In this document: in pieces, positions 16,267 to 25,949 of the stretch | How positions within the stretch are numbered: position 1 is the stretch's first letter | How the letters are laid out: every line of letters begins with the position of its first letter | From: JBKBYG01 sp046313435 | Lineage (GTDB): Bacteria; Pseudomonadota; Alphaproteobacteria; Rickettsiales; Arcanibacteraceae | DNA length: 64,000 nucleotides | Reading direction: 5' to 3' | Assembly: GCA_046313435.1 (NCBI GenBank) | Contig: JBKBYG010000001.1 | Span: forward strand, 62,001-126,000 | Translations under genes and position numbers: made by a program | The notes under the pieces: generated by a model | What the model was told of the DNA's origin: nothing | The model's database searches: none | What the model saw: the letters and a program-made list of their open reading frames with translations, nothing else

Positions 16267-17271
16267 TCATATTTGTAAATTGTCGATAGAATTTACATCC
16301 TTTTCAATATTATTAAGAAAATTCTGCTTTTTTGCAAATTTAGAAGCAAAATTATTATCTGATAAATGCTTTTTCTCATTTAGTTTATTTATAATTTTAT
16401 TTGCAATTTTTATATCTATATAATTTTCATCTAAATGAATTAAGATTTTGTACATTAATTCATAAGGTAATTTGGTAGATTGGCTAAAGTCATTTAGAGG
16501 CGATTTACAAACCCTAGCGAAAGAATTAAGTTTTTGAATAAAATGATAATATTTATTTTGCTCTTTATATGCTGCGCATAGATTATTTAATTCTTCTACA
16601 ATATTTGATTGGTAATTCTTCATCTTATTTAAGGATTCTACATTAATAATCTCTGTGTTACCATATTGAACAAGAAGTTTAATACAGCTAACAAGATTAA
16701 TTTTTGCTTTTGAATCCTTTATAATAGTATTAATTTCTATATTATCTATATTTATATCTGCATATATAAGATGTTTAAGTATAATATAATGCCCAGCTTT
16801 AACTGCAGCAGATAGAATTCTTGAAGAGGATTCAATTTTTAAATTTGTATGATTTTCAATAAGCAGTTTAACTGTTTCATGTTTATTATGGAAAATAGCA
16901 GAAATAATAGGAGGAAACCCCTGATCATTTAACTTATTTACATCAGCGCCTGCGTTAATAAGTTGTTCTATAATTTTGTTATTTCCCCAAACTGCTGCTT
17001 TATGAAGGGGAGTGTCATTATTATAATTTTGAGCATTTACATCAGCTTCAGCTTCAATAAGCAGTGTAACTATTTGTTCATGCCCATATAAAGCAGCTAC
17101 ATGTAAAGGTGAAGATAATACAAGACGCATCTTAGAATTAGCTAGCCAAGGATAACTTTTCAAAGCAGAATGTACACTATCAAAATTTCCAAATTCAATA
17201 TTATGAAAAAATATCTCTTTTACATAAAAATGCATTATAGCTTTAAAAGGGTTAATAATATAATTAAACAT
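16267..17271 (-). CDS. Ankyrin-repeat protein
   Basis: A 334-residue protein with four ankyrin repeats (about residues 48-180): SPLHVAALYGHEQIVTLLI, TPLHKAAVWGNNKIIEQLI, PPIISAIFHNKHETVKLLI, and a weaker fourth ending IILKHLIYA. The C-terminal 150 residues are helical and include LPYELMYKILIHLDENY, which is F-box-like in wording. Ankyrin proteins in Rickettsiales are frequently secreted into the host cell, but no secretion signal can be verified here. The gene stands alone, convergent with the previous one and followed upstream by an inverted-repeat element. Confidence 0.85.
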   Translation of the reverse strand: MFNYIINPFKAIMHFYVKEIFFHNIEFGNFDSVHSALKSYPWLANSKMRLVLSSPLHVAALYGHEQIVTLLIEAEADVNAQNYNNDTPLHKAAVWGNNKIIEQLINAGADVNKLNDQGFPPIISAIFHNKHETVKLLIENHTNLKIESSSRILSAAVKAGHYIILKHLIYADINIDNIEINTIIKDSKAKINLVSCIKLLVQYGNTEIINVESLNKMKNYQSNIVEELNNLCAAYKEQNKYYHFIQKLNSFARVCKSPLNDFSQSTKLPYELMYKILIHLDENYIDIKIANKIINKLNEKKHLSDNNFASKFAKKQNFLNNIEKDVNSIDNLQI

Positions 17272-17288
17272 AAATTAGCTCTATTATA

Positions 17289-17391
17289 GAGTTGTTTGAT
17301 TTAAAGTTTGCGCATCGTTACTCGTTGCTTACCTAACATTTAGTATGCTTGGCCACTTATGCTTTGCTATAAAATTCAATTAAAACAACTA
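17289..17391 (-). repeat. Inverted-repeat element, copy B
   Basis: The left end is AGTTGTTTGATTTAAAGTTT; the right end read inward is TAGTTGTTTTAATTGAATTT. Internally, on the minus strand, it has AATGTTAGGTAAGCAACGAG followed by GATGCGCAAACTT, matching copy A (AATGCTAGGTGAGCGACGAA, GATGCGTAAATTT). About 103 bp long. It starts 6 bp downstream of the ftsA stop codon and ends 17 bp from the ankyrin gene start, filling that gap. Confidence 0.75.
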
Positions 17392-17397
17392 TAGTAA

Positions 17398-18630
17398 TTA
17401 AAACCAACTAAAAAATTTTTTTAGGGCTGCAAATTTTCCTGAATCTTTATCTTTTATAGTATATTTTTCCTGTAAAAATTTATTATGAGCATAAAGTAAC
17501 ATACCAATACTAGCAGAAAAGATAGGTGTGCGGCAATTATCGGTGAGTCCGTTTATTGATTTAGGGATACCGATTCTAACATGGCTATTTAACATATGAG
17601 AAGCGAGCTCTTTAATTCCTGCAAGCTGACTTACTCCCCCAGTTAATATTATCTTTTTTGTCAAAACTTTACTAACCTTTGCTTCTTGTAGGTGAAGTTT
17701 AACAAATTCAAATATTTCTTCTACTCTCGGTCTAATTATATCTGTTAATTCGCTATTTCTAATATAATTTGGTTCACTGTCAGTTTCTTCGTCAGGGTCA
17801 GAGTTTATTTCAATCATGTCATAACCATTAAACGAGGTGTTAATTGCATTTCCATGAAGAATTTTAAGTCTTTCAGCATCATTTGTGTTAATAGATAAAC
17901 CATGTGCTATATCAGAAGTTATATGATTTCCTCCTATCATTACAATTCCACTATGTATAATATTACCACCGTTAAAGGTTGCTATTGATGTAGTAGCACC
18001 TCCAATATCGATTAGTGTTGCCCCTAGCTCCATTTCATCTTTTGTAAGGCACGATAGGGATGAAGCGTAAGAAGAAAGCACTAGATCTTGAATGTCTACA
18101 CGACAACGAGCTAAACAATTTGCTAAATTTAATATTACATTTGAAGCAACTGTAATTAAATGAAGCTTACAGCTTAAAATATCGCCAAACATTAATCTAG
18201 GATCTTTAATGCCAGCCTCATTATCAAGTGAATATTCTAAAGGAAAATAATTTACCAGTTCTTGATGCTCAAAATCAAACTGTTCAAAAGTATGATCAAT
18301 TAGCTTATTTAAATCATTGTCAGTAACGGGATGTCCACTCACAGGAATATTAGAGTCAATAATAATAGATTCTGTCTTATTGCCATTAATATTTATTATT
18401 GCTTTTTCTATATTGACTCCAGCAATAGATTCAGCTGCTTCAATAGCTGAAAGTAAAGAAGATTCAGCAAGTCTGATATCGGTAATACTTCCACCTTTAA
18501 ATCCTTGGGCATAATGATGTCCCTGACCAATAACTTTTAAATTGTCAGTACTGTCTATAACAGCAATTAAACATATGATTTTAGTAGTGCCAATATCAAT
18601 GACAGTTATTAAATTATTTTTAGATTTCAC
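17398..18630 (-). CDS. ftsA: Cell division protein FtsA
   Basis: Actin-fold ATPase that tethers FtsZ to the membrane and recruits late division proteins. 410 residues: phosphate-1 motif VIDIGTTKIICLIA, the SHS2/1C insertion in the first half, the phosphate-2 motif ATLIDIGGATTSIATF and the adenosine motif KIILTGGVSQLAGI. The C-terminal amphipathic helix ends in FAALKKFFSWF. It lies downstream of ftsQ with a 48-bp gap. ftsZ is not adjacent; the inverted-repeat element and an unrelated ankyrin gene follow instead, so the usual dcw order is broken here. Confidence 0.95.
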   Translation of the reverse strand: MKSKNNLITVIDIGTTKIICLIAVIDSTDNLKVIGQGHHYAQGFKGGSITDIRLAESSLLSAIEAAESIAGVNIEKAIININGNKTESIIIDSNIPVSGHPVTDNDLNKLIDHTFEQFDFEHQELVNYFPLEYSLDNEAGIKDPRLMFGDILSCKLHLITVASNVILNLANCLARCRVDIQDLVLSSYASSLSCLTKDEMELGATLIDIGGATTSIATFNGGNIIHSGIVMIGGNHITSDIAHGLSINTNDAERLKILHGNAINTSFNGYDMIEINSDPDEETDSEPNYIRNSELTDIIRPRVEEIFEFVKLHLQEAKVSKVLTKKIILTGGVSQLAGIKELASHMLNSHVRIGIPKSINGLTDNCRTPIFSASIGMLLYAHNKFLQEKYTIKDKDSGKFAALKKFFSWF

Positions 18631-18678
18631 GGTTTGAGATAAATGCTAGATATTTAATTAAAACTAATTTGAATTAGT

Positions 18679-19479
18679 TTACTTAATGTATAATTTATTT
18701 GCAATTCTTAAATCAATATTAGATATGGATTTGCCAAATAAATTTTTTTTATTATATAAATCTATCACATAATTCCAAGCGGCTTCAGGATTTTCCTCAG
18801 GGAGTTTAATTTCTAAACCGTTTTGGAACTTAACATTCCATCTTCTTTCACCAATGCGGGTTGCATAGGATATTTTCTCAAATAAAGATTTATCTTTAGT
18901 TATAATTTCTAAAAGAGCCTTTGCGTATAAAGGTGCGTCTTCCCCTATTAATACTATAAAATTTGAAAATTTTTTTAAATTAGTTTCATTTATAATTGCG
19001 CCAGTCTCATCAATGAGAAAAAATTTACCTCCATTTTGCCACAAGGCAATAGGCGTCTTCTCAATAATGCCAATATATAATGTATTCGGAAAACTACGTT
19101 CTACTACAGCATATTTAACCCAATTGGTTTGTTCTAATTGCTGTTTAAGCTTATTAATCGATATTGATAATATAGGTTGGCCTATTTTGAGTTGTAGAAC
19201 ATCCATAAGAGTTTTTGTATTAGTATAGTTTTGACCTTCTAAATAAACATTCTGTAAAGTAAGACCAAATTTTGACGTCTGAGAATAATAGTAATTTTCA
19301 AAAGGAGTAATAAATTTTTTATAATTCTTTTTAGAATAAAACCCCATAGCCCCTATAATTAAAAGAATAATAAAAATTTTCCCATAAATAATAAAATGTT
19401 TAAAAGAAAATCGTGTTTGTCTTCTAGCTGTATTAGACTTAGACTGTTGCTTTTTTGAAATTTTATTTTTTAAGGGCAT
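18679..19479 (-). CDS. ftsQ: Cell division protein FtsQ
   Basis: Bitopic division protein, 266 residues: a basic cytoplasmic N-terminus (KKQQSKSNTARRQTRFSF) and one span (IIYGKIFIILLIIGAMGFYS). A POTRA domain follows with LQNVYLEGQNYTNTKTLMDVL and the canonical WVKYAVVERSFPNTLYIGI, then the FtsQ C-terminal domain containing EKTPIALWQNGGKFFLID. It scaffolds FtsB and FtsL. The start overlaps the end of ddl by 17 nt, implying coupled translation. Confidence 0.93.
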   Translation of the reverse strand: MPLKNKISKKQQSKSNTARRQTRFSFKHFIIYGKIFIILLIIGAMGFYSKKNYKKFITPFENYYYSQTSKFGLTLQNVYLEGQNYTNTKTLMDVLQLKIGQPILSISINKLKQQLEQTNWVKYAVVERSFPNTLYIGIIEKTPIALWQNGGKFFLIDETGAIINETNLKKFSNFIVLIGEDAPLYAKALLEIITKDKSLFEKISYATRIGERRWNVKFQNGLEIKLPEENPEAAWNYVIDLYNKKNLFGKSISNIDLRIANKLYIK

Positions 19480-20425
19480 CTTGAATCAATAATTCTACTA
19501 AATCACTGTAACTAATGCCATGGTAAGCAGCTATGTCTGGTACTATGGAGAGAGGAGTCATTCCAGGGTGCGTATTAACTTCAAGTATATAAAACTCACC
19601 ATCATCGCCTTCATGCTCATCATATATAAATTCTACTCGACTGATATTTTGGCATCCTATTGCTTGGTGTGCTTTAAAAGCAAGTTCAAGAACACGCTTA
19701 TAAGCATCCTCAGTTAGGGGAGCAGGCATTATATGTTTTGCAGCTTTCTCTGGATTGTATTTTGCATCAAAGTCATAAAATCTTCCTTTATATTCTAATT
19801 CTAGAGCGCCAATTGCTTTATCTCCAACTATAGCTACTTGAATTTCTCTACCTTTAATGTATTTCTCAACTATTACATGGTCACCATATTCAAATTTATA
19901 GTCTCTTATGTCAAAATTATCGCCTGGGAATATTAGATGTATGCCTATACTAGAACCCTCACTAACAGGTTTGATAACATATGGACGTTCCATAGGTTCA
20001 TTATTTAAATCATCATTTTTATGAATAATTACATGCTCAATAGTTTTAATACCATTTGCAGCAAAAAGTGCTTTAGAAGCTATCTTATCTATGCCAACAG
20101 CGGAAGGAAAAACTCCTGAATGCGTATAAGGAATGCCCATAATATCTAACATCCCAGAAACTGCTCCATTTTCTCCATAACCTGCATGTAAAGCATTAAA
20201 AACTATATCAGGTTTTATTTTTATTAAAATTTCTGCAATATCTCTTCCCATATCTATTGGAGTAACTTTATAGTTTAATTCTTTTAAACTGTTAACTACG
20301 CCTTCAGCAGTCGAAAGAGATACTGATCGCTCATTAGACATGCCACCCATAAGTACTGCTATATGCATTTTATTACTATTCGGATTGATTGTAGGAAAAA
20401 TCTTACTTTTAGATGAATCTTTCAT
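19463..20425 (-). CDS. ddl: D-alanine--D-alanine ligase
   Basis: ATP-grasp enzyme that makes the D-Ala-D-Ala dipeptide of peptidoglycan precursors. 320 residues with an N-terminal extension of about 20 before MHIAVLMGGMSNERSVSLST. Typical motifs are FNALHAGYGENGAVSGMLD, IPYTHSG, PYVIKPVSEGSSIGI (phosphate-binding loop) and EKYIKGREIQVAI; the metal site is SRVEFIYDE...LEVNTHPGMT. Gene order ddl-ftsQ-ftsA is the preserved end of the division/cell wall cluster. Together with ldcA and the M15 peptidase it indicates that the cell makes peptidoglycan. Confidence 0.96.
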   Translation of the reverse strand: MKDSSKSKIFPTINPNSNKMHIAVLMGGMSNERSVSLSTAEGVVNSLKELNYKVTPIDMGRDIAEILIKIKPDIVFNALHAGYGENGAVSGMLDIMGIPYTHSGVFPSAVGIDKIASKALFAANGIKTIEHVIIHKNDDLNNEPMERPYVIKPVSEGSSIGIHLIFPGDNFDIRDYKFEYGDHVIVEKYIKGREIQVAIVGDKAIGALELEYKGRFYDFDAKYNPEKAAKHIMPAPLTEDAYKRVLELAFKAHQAIGCQNISRVEFIYDEHEGDDGEFYILEVNTHPGMTPLSIVPDIAAYHGISYSDLVELLIQDALKK

Positions 20426-20450
20426 AAATATTTATTTTAAGGCTTTGTAG

Positions 20451-21464
20451 TTAAGTAATACTAGGACCTGATTTCTTAAGATTAGGGACCTTAGGCCTAT
20501 CACGATCATCAGGCTCAGTTACTTCGGGATTATTTAAACTTTTACCGATCTTTTTAATCTCATCCGGTGAAATTATAGAAATTTTTGCAAACTCTTGTAC
20601 TTCTTTGATTGCTTTAGAGGGCATTGAGTTTTCACCAAATATATCTTTAAAGAAATCTACAAATTTAGCAAGAAATTTTTCAATAATATCTGCTTTTGGT
20701 AAAGATTTATTACTGTTAAATAAAGGAAAAAGCATTTCTTCAAGTTTTGAATGGATGTTTTCCTCTTGTTCATCTGTAAAACGCAGTATAAGAGATTTTT
20801 TAAAAGCTTTGATCAAATTCGAAGCACATTTTGTTTTATCAGGAGCGTTAGAATCAATTTCTTTTTCAATAATTTTTGAAATTTCTTTATATAATTTTTT
20901 AGAATCAATGCGAAATATATTACTTTGAGCTGAGCCCAAGTAAATATCTCTTAAATTTTCTGCATTTATAACTAATTGTTCTAGATTAGGTTTGATATTG
21001 TCATAATTATATCCACCTTCTTCTGCTTTTTCATAAAAAACTTTAATATCTGTTTTTATACGCTCTACTCTTAAAGTAGCTTTTTTAGCTTTTATATTAA
21101 AAATTTCTCTTTCAGTTAAAGGGGTTTCACGGGTTTTTAAAAGTTTTTCAATTTCTTTTATAATTTCTTCTTTAGAAAATTTAACTTCCCCATTATTTTC
21201 AATAAATTTATTCTTTTGTTTATCAATTGAATATTTGTTAGTATTTAAGTCGCCATCAAGCGCGACAAATGTAAATAGAGTTGTTAATTTATCAAGATTT
21301 AATCCTTTTAACATTTTTGGAGAAAGTAGCATATCCAATAAATCAAGCTGACTCATGTTGATTACCTGAGAACTTACACCATCTAAAACTAATTTTTCTA
21401 AAGAAAGGATGTCGTTTGAAGGAGGGCGGTCATCTAAAGGATGATTATCTACTGATTTATTCAT
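20451..21464 (-). CDS. Unrecognised, mostly helical protein
   Basis: 337 residues, hydrophilic and predicted mostly helical, without a signal peptide or membrane span. Features are an acidic, Pro-rich N-terminus (NHPLDDRPPSND), a Lys/Glu-rich middle, and a Pro- and charge-rich tail (VTEPDDRDRPKVPNLKKSGP). The tail resembles unstructured ends seen on some secreted effectors, but that is only an impression. GGAGAAT lies before the ATG. It ends 25 bp before ddl and may be co-transcribed with it. No family recognised. Confidence 0.65.
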   Translation of the reverse strand: MNKSVDNHPLDDRPPSNDILSLEKLVLDGVSSQVINMSQLDLLDMLLSPKMLKGLNLDKLTTLFTFVALDGDLNTNKYSIDKQKNKFIENNGEVKFSKEEIIKEIEKLLKTRETPLTEREIFNIKAKKATLRVERIKTDIKVFYEKAEEGGYNYDNIKPNLEQLVINAENLRDIYLGSAQSNIFRIDSKKLYKEISKIIEKEIDSNAPDKTKCASNLIKAFKKSLILRFTDEQEENIHSKLEEMLFPLFNSNKSLPKADIIEKFLAKFVDFFKDIFGENSMPSKAIKEVQEFAKISIISPDEIKKIGKSLNNPEVTEPDDRDRPKVPNLKKSGPSIT

Positions 21465-21629
21465 TGTTCATTCTCCTAATTATAATAAATTATCTTGTGT
21501 AAAATATTATAATGGATAAAGGTTAAAAAATTCTTGTAAAACCACCATAAATATTATATATGTCTTACATCAAAATCTATAAATATTGATTTTTGAAATT
21601 CACACGCAGGTATAAATCCTTAAAAAGTG

Positions 21630-21654
21630 TCTATTTAAATATTTTTTAAATAGA
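21630..21654 (+). promoter_or_regulatory. Hairpin in the rpsB leader
   Basis: TCTATTTAAA (21630-21639) pairs perfectly with TTTAAATAGA (21645-21654), about 40 nt before the rpsB start. It may be part of an autoregulatory leader, as for S2 in other bacteria, or only a feature of the A+T-rich intergenic DNA. The 230-bp gap otherwise shows no gene. Confidence 0.35.
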
Positions 21655-21695
21655 TTAATTCTTGCGGAGGTTAAACTTTATTATAAGGGAAAAAA

Positions 21696-22568
21696 ATGGT
21701 TGAAGTTCCTACATTTTCTATAAAACAATTAATTGACGCTGGTGTGCATTATGGCCACAAAACTATGCGTTGGAATCCTAAAATGGCGCCATATTTATAT
21801 GGGAGTCGCGACAATATCCATATTATTGATTTGCAACAAACAGTGCCATTATTACATCGTGCACTAGAAACAGTAAGAGAAGTAGTCAAAAATAATGGTA
21901 GAGTACTATTTGTAGCTACTAAAAGACAGGCTTCAGATATAGTTGCTGAAGCTGCAAAACGTTGTGGACAGTATTATGTTAATCACCGTTGGCTTGCAGG
22001 GATGCTTACTAATTGGGGTACAGTTTCGCTTCAAATTAAAACTTTGATAAATATCAATCAAAAGCTTGCAGAACAAGAGACTAATCCTACAGTTATTTTG
22101 ACTAAAAAGGAAAAATTACAATTAACTAGACGCCGTGATAAGTTAGAACGTTCACTTGGTGGAATAATGGAAATGGGTGGAAAGCCAGATTTATTGTTTA
22201 TAATAGACACCAATAAAGAAGATTTAGCAGTAAAAGAAGCTATGCGTTTAAATATACCAGTAGTTGCTATATTAGATAGTAATTCTAACCCTGATGGAAT
22301 AAATTATCCAGTTCCAGGTAATGACGATGCTACAAGAGCTATTAAGTTATATTGTAAATTGATTTCTGATGCAGCCTTAGCTGGTATTCAAGGTTCACTT
22401 GCTGAAAGTGGAGCAGATATTGGTGAATTTAGCGAAGATATTTTAGCAAATAAAGATGCTAGAAATATGAATTTACAGGATAAGGATAAAAAGCATCCAG
22501 CAAAAAAAGCTCCTATAAAGAAAGCTAGACCAGCAGGAACAAATAAAAAAGATACTGAAAATAAGTAA
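21696..22568 (+). CDS. rpsB: 30S ribosomal protein S2
   Basis: 290 residues. The N-terminal signature [22 protein letters not shown] and internal [19 protein letters not shown] plus [18 protein letters not shown] are diagnostic. The last about 50 residues form a Lys/Ala-rich tail ([15 protein letters not shown]) beyond the usual S2 core, a basic extension seen in several alphaproteobacteria. GGGAAAA precedes the ATG. tsf follows after 15 bp, the universal rpsB-tsf pair. Confidence 0.98.
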   Translation: MVEVPTFSIKQLIDAGVHYGHKTMRWNPKMAPYLYGSRDNIHIIDLQQTVPLLHRALETVREVVKNNGRVLFVATKRQASDIVAEAAKRCGQYYVNHRWLAGMLTNWGTVSLQIKTLININQKLAEQETNPTVILTKKEKLQLTRRRDKLERSLGGIMEMGGKPDLLFIIDTNKEDLAVKEAMRLNIPVVAILDSNSNPDGINYPVPGNDDATRAIKLYCKLISDAALAGIQGSLAESGADIGEFSEDILANKDARNMNLQDKDKKHPAKKAPIKKARPAGTNKKDTENK

Positions 22569-22583
22569 TTAGAGAGGATAATT

Positions 22584-23507
22584 ATGGCTGAAATTACAGC
22601 TGCTTTAGTAAAAGAGCTGCGTGAAAAAACAGGCGCAGGAATGATGGATTGTAAAAAAGCTTTAAATGAATGCAAAGGTGAACTTGAAGCTGCGATAGAC
22701 TGGCTCCGTACAAAGGGATTAGCTGCTGCTGCTAAAAAAGCTTCAAGAGTTGCTTCTGAAGGATTAGTTGCTACTTATATTGAAGAAAATAAAGCTGCAA
22801 TCGTAGAAGTAAATTCTGAAACTGATTTTGTTGGTAAGAATGCACAATTCCAAAGCTTGGTTCAAAATGTTGTTAAATTAGCAATTAACTCAAGTGATGT
22901 AGAAGAGTTGAAAAATGCAACTTATCCTGACACAGGACGTAAAGTAATAGATGAAATAGCAGAGCATGTTTCTATTATTGGTGAAAATATGAATTTAAGG
23001 CGTATGCATAATTTATCGGTAAGCCAAGGTGTTATAGTTAATTATACTCATAATGCTGTAACAGGCAACTTAGGTAAAATTGCTGTTTTAGTGGCACTTG
23101 AGTCATCTGCTTCTCAAGATAAACTTAACACTCTTGGAAAGCAACTTGCTATGCATATTGCTGCTGCAAAACCGGAAGCTTTAAATATTGAGAATGTTGA
23201 TGCTAGCGCACTTGAGCGTGAAAAACAAATTTTTTCAGAGCAAGCGCGTGCTTCAGGTAAGCCAGAATCTATCATTGAAAAAATGGTTGAAGGGCGTATT
23301 AGAAAATATTACGAGGAAATAGTATTACTTGAACAAATATTTGTAATGGATGGAAAAACAAAAATTTCTGAAGTTATTGAACAAGCGTCGAAAGAATTAG
23401 GTTCGCCAGTTAAAATTAAAGAATTCGTAAGATTTGCTCTTGGTGAAGGAATTGAAAAAGACGAATCAAATTTTGCTGATGAAGTAAAAGCGATGTCTAG
23501 TAAATAA
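22584..23507 (+). CDS. tsf: Elongation factor Ts
   Basis: Nucleotide exchange factor of EF-Tu. 307 residues with the N-terminal UBA-like domain LVKELREKTGAGMMDCKKAL, the core motif EVNSETDFVGKN that inserts into EF-Tu, and the second core subdomain (LAMHIAAAKPEALN). Strong ribosome binding site AGAGAGGATAATT. The pair ends in the hairpin at 23527. Confidence 0.98.
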   Translation: MAEITAALVKELREKTGAGMMDCKKALNECKGELEAAIDWLRTKGLAAAAKKASRVASEGLVATYIEENKAAIVEVNSETDFVGKNAQFQSLVQNVVKLAINSSDVEELKNATYPDTGRKVIDEIAEHVSIIGENMNLRRMHNLSVSQGVIVNYTHNAVTGNLGKIAVLVALESSASQDKLNTLGKQLAMHIAAAKPEALNIENVDASALEREKQIFSEQARASGKPESIIEKMVEGRIRKYYEEIVLLEQIFVMDGKTKISEVIEQASKELGSPVKIKEFVRFALGEGIEKDESNFADEVKAMSSK

Positions 23508-23526
23508 CTATTTAAATAAATTAAAT

Positions 23527-23566
23527 AAGCGCTAGAGAAAGAATTTTTTCTTCTAGTGCTTAAATT
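23527..23566 (+). terminator. Probable terminator after tsf
   Basis: AAGCGCTAGA (23527-23536) pairs with TCTAGTGCTT (23552-23561), with one G·T pair, and the loop itself contains complementary GAAAGAA/TTCTT. A short T-rich tail follows. Placement right after rpsB-tsf supports a terminator. Confidence 0.65.
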
Positions 23567-23934
23567 TTCTGATTGTATCCCTTCTATTTTTATATCATTA
23601 TATTATAATTATTTTTCTACCATAGTATTCTGCGTTCCAAATCCCCTCATAAAAGTAAATGCTGTAAAAAATCTAATAATTTTTAATATCTGTTCTTATT
23701 TTGTAAATATGAAATATAGTTAATTTATAATAGCTTTAATATGCGTTACTGGGTATATAGATATTATGCATTTGGCAGTAGCGCTAAAATTTAAATAGTC
23801 TTACTACTACTAATTTATAAAAATACAATTTTTATCCTTGCCTCTTTTATAAATTATTGTATTTTTAATTAATATTTATTTCGCTATGTATAGGGATAAA
23901 TAATTTAAATAAGTATATTAAAGATTTTACACTA
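23567..23934. other. Intergenic region tsf-pyrH, no gene seen
   Basis: About 370 bp without a credible coding frame. It contains a long weak inverted pair AATACAAT ... ATTGTATT around 23821-23867 and presumably the pyrH promoter. No tRNA, riboswitch or copy of the dispersed repeats was recognised. Confidence 0.5.
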
Positions 23935-24669
23935 ATGACCATTGATTTTAAAAATTACAAAAGAATATTGTTAAAAATTTCAGGTGAAGCTATGATGGGC
24001 TCACAAAAATTTGGTCATGATATAGAGGTAATTAGAAGAATAAGCAGAGATATAAAAGAAGTTGTAAATATGGGTATACAAGTATGTCTTGTAGTTGGCG
24101 GTGGAAATATATTCCGAGGGGTATCAGTTTCAGCAGCAGGTATGGAAAGAGCTAGTGCAGATTATATAGGAATGCTTGCAACAGTGATTAATGCGCTTGC
24201 ATTACAGAATTCACTGGAGAAAGAAGGAATATATACTAGGGTATTGTCAGCTATTCCAATGATGACAGTTTGCGAAACTTATATAAGACGCCGGGCAGTA
24301 AGACATATGCAAAAAGGAAGGGTAGTAATTTTTGCAGCAGGTACAGGTAATCCATTTTTTACTACTGATACTGCAGCAACGCTTAGAGCTGTGGAAATGA
24401 ATTGTGATGCAATATTTAAAGGAACTCAAGTAGATGGGGTTTATACAGAAGATCCAAAGAAATCTTCAAGTGCCGTAAAATATACTGAATTAACATATAG
24501 GGAAGTTTTAAACAAAGAACTGGCTGTTATGGATAGTTCAGCCATTGCACTTGCAAAAGATAATAATATACCAATAATTGTTTTTTCTATACATAAAGAA
24601 AAGGAATTAGGTAAAGTAATTAATAATCAAGGAAGTTACACATTAATTAAAGGGGAAAAAAATGGATAA
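23935..24669 (+). CDS. pyrH: Uridylate kinase
   Basis: Bacterial UMP kinase of the amino-acid-kinase fold, making UDP. 244 residues with [22 protein letters not shown], the UMP region [17 protein letters not shown], and [17 protein letters not shown] plus [15 protein letters not shown]. It precedes frr, as in most bacteria, and its last codons overlap the frr start by 8 nt, indicating translational coupling. Confidence 0.98.
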   Translation: MTIDFKNYKRILLKISGEAMMGSQKFGHDIEVIRRISRDIKEVVNMGIQVCLVVGGGNIFRGVSVSAAGMERASADYIGMLATVINALALQNSLEKEGIYTRVLSAIPMMTVCETYIRRRAVRHMQKGRVVIFAAGTGNPFFTTDTAATLRAVEMNCDAIFKGTQVDGVYTEDPKKSSSAVKYTELTYREVLNKELAVMDSSAIALAKDNNIPIIVFSIHKEKELGKVINNQGSYTLIKGEKNG

Positions 24670-25225
24670 AAATAAGTTTATAAATGAGTTAAAAAAGCGC
24701 ATGGATGGAGCTATTGGGGCTTGTGAACATAACCTAAAAGGAATTAGGACTGGACGTGCTTCACCAAATTTTTTAGATCCTGTAATTGTAGATGATGTGT
24801 ATGGTGATAAAATGCATATTAGCCAACTTGCAAGTGTATCAGTTTCTGATGCGCGAACTATTACAATACAGGTTTGGGATAAAGCATTGGTTAAAAAAGT
24901 AGAAAAAGCCATAAGTAATGCAGATTTAGGTGTGACTCCAATGGGTGAAGGGCAAGTGATTAGAGTCATACTTCCGCCATTAACTCAGGAAAGAAGAAAT
25001 GAGCTTGTAAAAATTGCTTTGAAATCAGGAGAAGATAGTAAAGTTGCTGTTAGAAATATTAGACGTGATGGAATGGATCAATTAAAAAAATTTGAAAAAG
25101 ATACAGAAATTTCTAAAGATGAGCATCATAATCTTTCAGAAGAAATTCAAAAAATTACAGATGATTATGTGAAAAAAATTGATGGTCTAATTCAAATTAA
25201 GGAAAAAGATATTAAAAATACTTAA
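24662..25225 (+). CDS. frr: Ribosome recycling factor
   Basis: 187 residues; with EF-G it splits post-termination ribosomes. Motifs are [50 protein letters not shown] and [14 protein letters not shown], spanning the three-helix bundle and beta domain. The ribosome binding site AAGGGG lies within the pyrH end. Confidence 0.98.
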   Translation: MDKNKFINELKKRMDGAIGACEHNLKGIRTGRASPNFLDPVIVDDVYGDKMHISQLASVSVSDARTITIQVWDKALVKKVEKAISNADLGVTPMGEGQVIRVILPPLTQERRNELVKIALKSGEDSKVAVRNIRRDGMDQLKKFEKDTEISKDEHHNLSEEIQKITDDYVKKIDGLIQIKEKDIKNT

Positions 25226-25243
25226 ATCAAAGAGTATTATTTT

Positions 25244-25780
25244 ATGAAGTTCTTGAACAAAATTTTATATATATTTCTTTTCTTAATATTAACTAATTGT
25301 AATGCAGATATTAGTTCTGAGATCTATAAACCTTTAAGATTTACTAAGGATCCATATAAATTTGATGTAAGTAAAATTATAATCGATACAGAGAAGAATT
25401 CTATAGATGTTCATGATAGGAATTCACAGCTTTTATTAGATGCTTTAAAAATATGGGTAAATGATCGGTTAATTGCTAATGGTGAAAATAAAATTTTAAA
25501 AATAGTAATTAAAAATGCAAAAATTACAAATTATCCTGATGAACAATACCAAGGCGATTTAAGTATTAGTTTAGAAATCTATGATGAAGATTTGTTATTT
25601 CCTGTTATGGAAAGTAATTTTGAATTATCACATACATCATATATTCAAGAAGATGCTACAATTTACGAAAGACAATCAGCTGTATATGAAATTATAAAGA
25701 AGCTTATTAGTAATTTTAATCAAGATATTGATAATAATATTATAAATTATTTTGGAAGATTTTTATCAATTTCTAATTGA
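25244..25780 (+). CDS. Predicted lipoprotein of unknown function
   Basis: 178 residues with a hydrophobic signal segment (ILYIFLFLILTNC) ending in a plausible lipobox LTNC, which would acylate Cys about 19. The rest is a soluble mixed alpha/beta domain with YQGDLSISLEIYDED and a C-terminal helix. It is 18 bp after frr and could be read from the same transcript. I recall similar small envelope proteins in Rickettsiales but cannot name a family. Confidence 0.65.
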   Translation: MKFLNKILYIFLFLILTNCNADISSEIYKPLRFTKDPYKFDVSKIIIDTEKNSIDVHDRNSQLLLDALKIWVNDRLIANGENKILKIVIKNAKITNYPDEQYQGDLSISLEIYDEDLLFPVMESNFELSHTSYIQEDATIYERQSAVYEIIKKLISNFNQDIDNNIINYFGRFLSISN

Positions 25781-25785
25781 AAAGC

Positions 25786-25834
25786 AAATTTTAATCTGCT
25801 TATTTGACAGAAATTCATAAGCAGACTAAAATTT
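25786..25834. terminator. Long hairpin between convergent genes
   Basis: AAATTTTAATCTGCTTAT (25786-25803) pairs with ATAAGCAGACTAAAATTT (25817-25834) with one mismatch in 18 bp; loop of 13 nt. It separates the frr/lipoprotein unit from the oppositely oriented phoB and would act in both directions. Confidence 0.7.
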
Positions 25835-25930
25835 AGACTTAAGTTGAAGTTTTTAATGTCGCGTTCATCACTTGCTTATTATTTCTGTAGGCTGGACTGC
25901 TTGCGGCTAATTACCTCAACTAATTTACTA
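25835..25930. repeat. Degenerate inverted-repeat element, copy D
   Basis: AAGTTGAAGTTTTTAATGTC then GCGTTCATCACTTGCTTATT resembles the left part of copy C (GATTTGAAGTTTGAGCCTCG, then TTGCTCATCTAGCATTTT). The far end CTCAACTAATTTACTA resembles TTCAACTGAAACAACTA. Ends and spacing fit the family, but matches are weak. No coding content. Confidence 0.4.
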
Positions 25931-25949
25931 TAATACATATAATACCTAT

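Noticed and set aside
21480..21695. A clear promoter or riboswitch upstream of rpsB
   Set aside because: Possible hexamers have poor spacing and no riboswitch core was recognised; only the small hairpin is reported.
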